In this document: one piece after another, positions 61,899 through 64,000 of the stretch | Position numbering within the stretch: the first letter of the stretch is position 1 | How the letters are laid out: each line of letters begins with the position of its first letter | NCBI GenBank assembly: GCA_040905905.1 | Contig: JBBDQN010000054.1 | Location: forward strand, 13,721 to 77,720 | DNA from: JAICND01 sp040905905 | GTDB lineage: Bacteria > Actinomycetota > Acidimicrobiia > Spongiisociales > ZC4RG35 | Direction: 5' to 3' | DNA: 64,000 bases | Notes under the pieces: generated by a model | The model's input: only the letters and a program-made list of their open reading frames with translations | Told to the model about the DNA's origin: nothing | Database searches by the model: none | Program-made: the position numbers and the translations under genes

Positions 61899-63188
61899 GT
61901 GAGCGGACGGCCAGCGAGTCTTCCTCTGCGGACCTACGCCGCCAGCCTGGGGATGGTGGCGGCGGGACTCATCGCCGGGCCGGTCACCCAGGACGGCAAC
62001 CAGGCTCTACTGATCGAGGTCGACGGTGCCATCACGCCGGTCGTGGCCGACTACGTGGCAGATGCCGTCGTCGAAGCCGAGTCCGGCCTCTACCAGTTAT
62101 TGGTCATCACCCTCGATACTCCTGGCGGGTTGGATCTCTCGATGAGAGACATTGTTCAGTCCTTGCTCAACTCGACCACTCCAACGGTGGTGTATGTCAG
62201 CCCGGAAGGCGCCCGGGCAGCCTCGGCAGGCACATTCATCACGATGGCCGCGCACGTGGCGGTCATGGCACCGGCCACATCCATAGGCGCGGCTACTCCA
62301 GTCGACCTCCAAGGCGGCGAGATAACAGACAAGATCATCAACGATGCGGTTGCATTCGCCGTGTCGGTAGCCGAACGGCTCGATCGGAACGTCGAGTTCG
62401 CCGAGGACTCGGTGCGGGACGGGCGTTCCGTTACTTCACGGGAGGCAGTCGAGCTGGGCGTGGTCGACCTGGTTGCCGACGACCTTGATGATCTCTTGGC
62501 GCAGGTCGACGGGCGGGAGATCCAGTCGCTGGGTGTGACCCTCTCTACCGCTGACGCCACGGTGGTCCGCATGGAGATGGGCACGCTTAGGCAGGTTCTG
62601 GGTTGGTTGGCCGATCCCAACATCGCCTTTCTTCTTCTCTCAATCGGCACTCTGGCGATCATCTACGAGGCGGCCAATCCCGGGCTTGGGTTCTCTGGCA
62701 TTGCCGGCGTGATCATGCTGGTACTTGCCTTCTTCGCCCTGAGCATCCTTCCGGTCCAGGCCGCCGGCATCGCGCTGTTCCTGTTGGCCATCACGTTGCT
62801 CATCGCCGAATTGTTCGTGCCAGGGGTGGGAGTCCTGGCAGGAGGTGGGACTTTGGCGCTGATCCTGAGCGCCTTGTTCCTCTTCGAAGGCTCGGTGAAC
62901 GTGAGCCCTGTGGTGGTGTGGCCCAGTGCTGCCGTGCTCGGTGTGGCGAGCTTGGTGGCGGGACGGTCGGCCTTGCTGGCCCGCCGTCAACCAGCCACGA
63001 TGGGCCCACAGACACTGTTGGGGCGCAGAGTGAGAGTGAAGTCGACCGGCGGCCGCGAGACCGCGTTCCTCGACGGGACCTGGTGGGACATCAGGTCGGT
63101 GGTGGCGCTCGAGGACGGTTCTGAGGCGAAAGTAATAGGCACCGAAGGCGTGCGCCTTTTAGTGGAGGAGGTCCAAAGTGACGTTTGA
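61899..63188 (+). CDS. NfeD family membrane serine protease-like protein
   Basis: The 429-residue protein (GTG at 61899) has a signal or anchor segment (about 10-28), a ClpP-like protease domain with LDTPGGL and catalytic Ser109 in ARAASAGTFITMAA, a block of four or five membrane helices (about 240-340) and a C-terminal OB-fold NfeD domain (about 360-429). This is the long form that pairs with stomatin-like proteins; the slipin gene overlaps its end by 11 bases. A longer in-frame start at 61833 has no family support. Confidence 0.88.
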   Translation: MSGRPASLPLRTYAASLGMVAAGLIAGPVTQDGNQALLIEVDGAITPVVADYVADAVVEAESGLYQLLVITLDTPGGLDLSMRDIVQSLLNSTTPTVVYVSPEGARAASAGTFITMAAHVAVMAPATSIGAATPVDLQGGEITDKIINDAVAFAVSVAERLDRNVEFAEDSVRDGRSVTSREAVELGVVDLVADDLDDLLAQVDGREIQSLGVTLSTADATVVRMEMGTLRQVLGWLADPNIAFLLLSIGTLAIIYEAANPGLGFSGIAGVIMLVLAFFALSILPVQAAGIALFLLAITLLIAELFVPGVGVLAGGGTLALILSALFLFEGSVNVSPVVVWPSAAVLGVASLVAGRSALLARRQPATMGPQTLLGRRVRVKSTGGRETAFLDGTWWDIRSVVALEDGSEAKVIGTEGVRLLVEEVQSDV

Positions 63189-63954
63189 CGGATTGGTGGG
63201 CTTGGCCGCGGCGCTTGGTGTCGTGTTGGTGATCCTCAGATCGGCCATCCGGATCCTTCCCGAGTATGAACGGGGAGTGGTCTTTCGGCTTGGTCGGGTT
63301 ACCGGGCCCCCCCGGGGACCCGGATTGATATTCCTGATCCCCATCGTCGATCGGCTTTTGCGCGTGAGCCTTCGAACAGTGACGATGGACATACCTCCAC
63401 AGGACATCATCACCCGCGACAACGTGACCGTCCGGGTCAATGCCGTCACCTACTTCCGGGTAATGGATCCGAACCGGGCGATTCTGGAGATCGAGAACTA
63501 CCACTTCGCAACCTCACAGATCGCCCAGACCACTTTGCGATCCATCATTGGTCAGGCCAATCTCGATGAGCTCTTGACCAACCGCGATCAGATCAACCAG
63601 GAGCTCCAACAGATCATCGACGGACTTACCGACCCGTGGGGCGTCAAGGTGTCACTGGTCGAAGTGAAAGATGTCGAACTCCCCGATTCCATGCGGCGAG
63701 CCATGGCCCGTCAGGCCGAAGCCGAGCGTGAGCGAAGGGCCAAAGTCATCCACGCCCTGGGCGAGAAAGAAGCAGCGGAGACCCTCGCCGACGCTGCCGG
63801 TCTGCTCGAAGCCCATCCGGCCGGAATTCAACTCAGGATGCTCCAGACCATGACCGAAGTGGCCGCGGAACAGAACTCGACGTTGATCTTCCCGCTTCCG
63901 ATGGAGTTCGTTCGCGCAATGGATCGGCTGGGTCGACCCGAGAAGGATCGTTAA
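63178..63954 (+). CDS. Slipin (stomatin/prohibitin-family SPFH protein)
   Basis: The 258-residue protein has one N-terminal membrane hairpin or helix (about 5-25), the SPFH domain starting at ILPEYERGVVFRLGR and a coiled C-terminal region (MARQAEAERERRAKVIHALGEKEAAETL) typical of slipins. GTG at 63178 has AGGAGG 6 bases upstream. NfeD-slipin pairs are thought to organise membrane microdomains and quality control; here they form a two-gene unit with coupled translation. Confidence 0.93.
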   Translation: MTFDGLVGLAAALGVVLVILRSAIRILPEYERGVVFRLGRVTGPPRGPGLIFLIPIVDRLLRVSLRTVTMDIPPQDIITRDNVTVRVNAVTYFRVMDPNRAILEIENYHFATSQIAQTTLRSIIGQANLDELLTNRDQINQELQQIIDGLTDPWGVKVSLVEVKDVELPDSMRRAMARQAEAERERRAKVIHALGEKEAAETLADAAGLLEAHPAGIQLRMLQTMTEVAAEQNSTLIFPLPMEFVRAMDRLGRPEKDR

Positions 63955-63969
63955 ATCTTCTTGATGGGC

Positions 63970-63998
63970 TTGACAGATCGTTAGTGGTCTGTCATACT
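63970..63998 (+). promoter_or_regulatory. Strong vegetative-type promoter overlapped by an inverted repeat
   Basis: TTGACA (63970-63975), 17 bases, CATACT (63993-63998). The arms TGACAGA (63971-63977) and TCTGTCA (63988-63994) form a perfect inverted repeat with a 10-base centre that covers both boxes, an operator-like layout. The gene it drives lies beyond the window. The same hairpin could also end the slipin transcript. Confidence 0.6.
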
Positions 63999-64000
63999 CG

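Overview
The window is high-GC bacterial chromosome from an actinobacterium. The evidence is an actinobacterial integration host factor (mihF), a mycothiol synthase (mshD), phosphatidylinositol-mannoside type glycosyltransferase, acyltransferase and CDP-alcohol transferase genes (pimA-like, acyltransferase, pgsA-like), and a gene order that follows the one known from Mycobacterium (alaS-rarA-aspS-hisS, secDF-apt-rel, ruvCAB-yebC-pimA, aroCKB-efp-nusB-pyrR-pyrBC-carAB-pyrF-mihF-gmk-rpoZ-coaBC-metK-priA-def-fmt). The queA-tgt pair and Ser/Thr-rich linkers suggest a deep branch such as Acidimicrobiia rather than Mycobacteriales; that placement is inference. I see no tRNA, rRNA, CRISPR array or insertion sequence.

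Positions 1-45602 are almost one continuous minus-strand block of housekeeping genes, read from right to left: phospholipid genes (pgsA, acyltransferase, pimA), yebC, ruvCAB, queA-tgt, yajC-secD-secF, apt-rel, a metallo-hydrolase, hisS-aspS-rarA, alaS-ruvX-mltG-aroE, a DUF4388 protein with a prepilin peptidase, aroC-aroK-aroB, efp-nusB, the pyrimidine operon pyrR-pyrB-pyrC-carA-carB-pyrD-pyrF, then mihF-gmk-rpoZ-coaBC-metK-priA-def-fmt-rpe. Most junctions are 4-base start/stop overlaps (ATGA, GTGA, TTGA, even CTGA), so translation is probably coupled. Exceptions include three junctions filled by arrays of a 7-base repeat (consensus TGAGTGG) that start at the stop codon of the upstream gene, and a 514-base gap at 39641-40154 holding GC-rich stem-loops. 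A PyrR-binding RNA hairpin lies just upstream of the pyrR ribosome binding site.

Positions 45698-54573 carry a divergent EF-G-like GTPase and citrate synthase, a membrane protein and thrS on the minus strand, a kinase-fold protein lacking its catalytic Asp, a zinc-ribbon microprotein, mycothiol synthase, and a patatin-like lipase. Positions 54570-57063 hold a KhtTU-type K+/H+ antiporter with its regulator and a divergent beta-lactamase-fold serine hydrolase.

The most unusual region is 57078-61752. An ECF sigma factor is translationally coupled to a membrane-anchored protein with two beta-sandwich domains, and diverges from a secreted or anchored paralog of that protein in which the Thr-rich linker is replaced by a Glu-rich one. 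In the 124-base region between them I find the same candidate ECF promoter (GTAAACC, 16 bases, CGTGT) once on each strand, which predicts an autoregulated sigma factor controlling both cell-surface paralogs. It is flanked by a histidine kinase C-terminal remnant on one side and, on the other, an intact histidine kinase coupled to a cupredoxin lipoprotein. The window closes with an nfeD-slipin membrane pair and a strong promoter overlapped by an inverted repeat.
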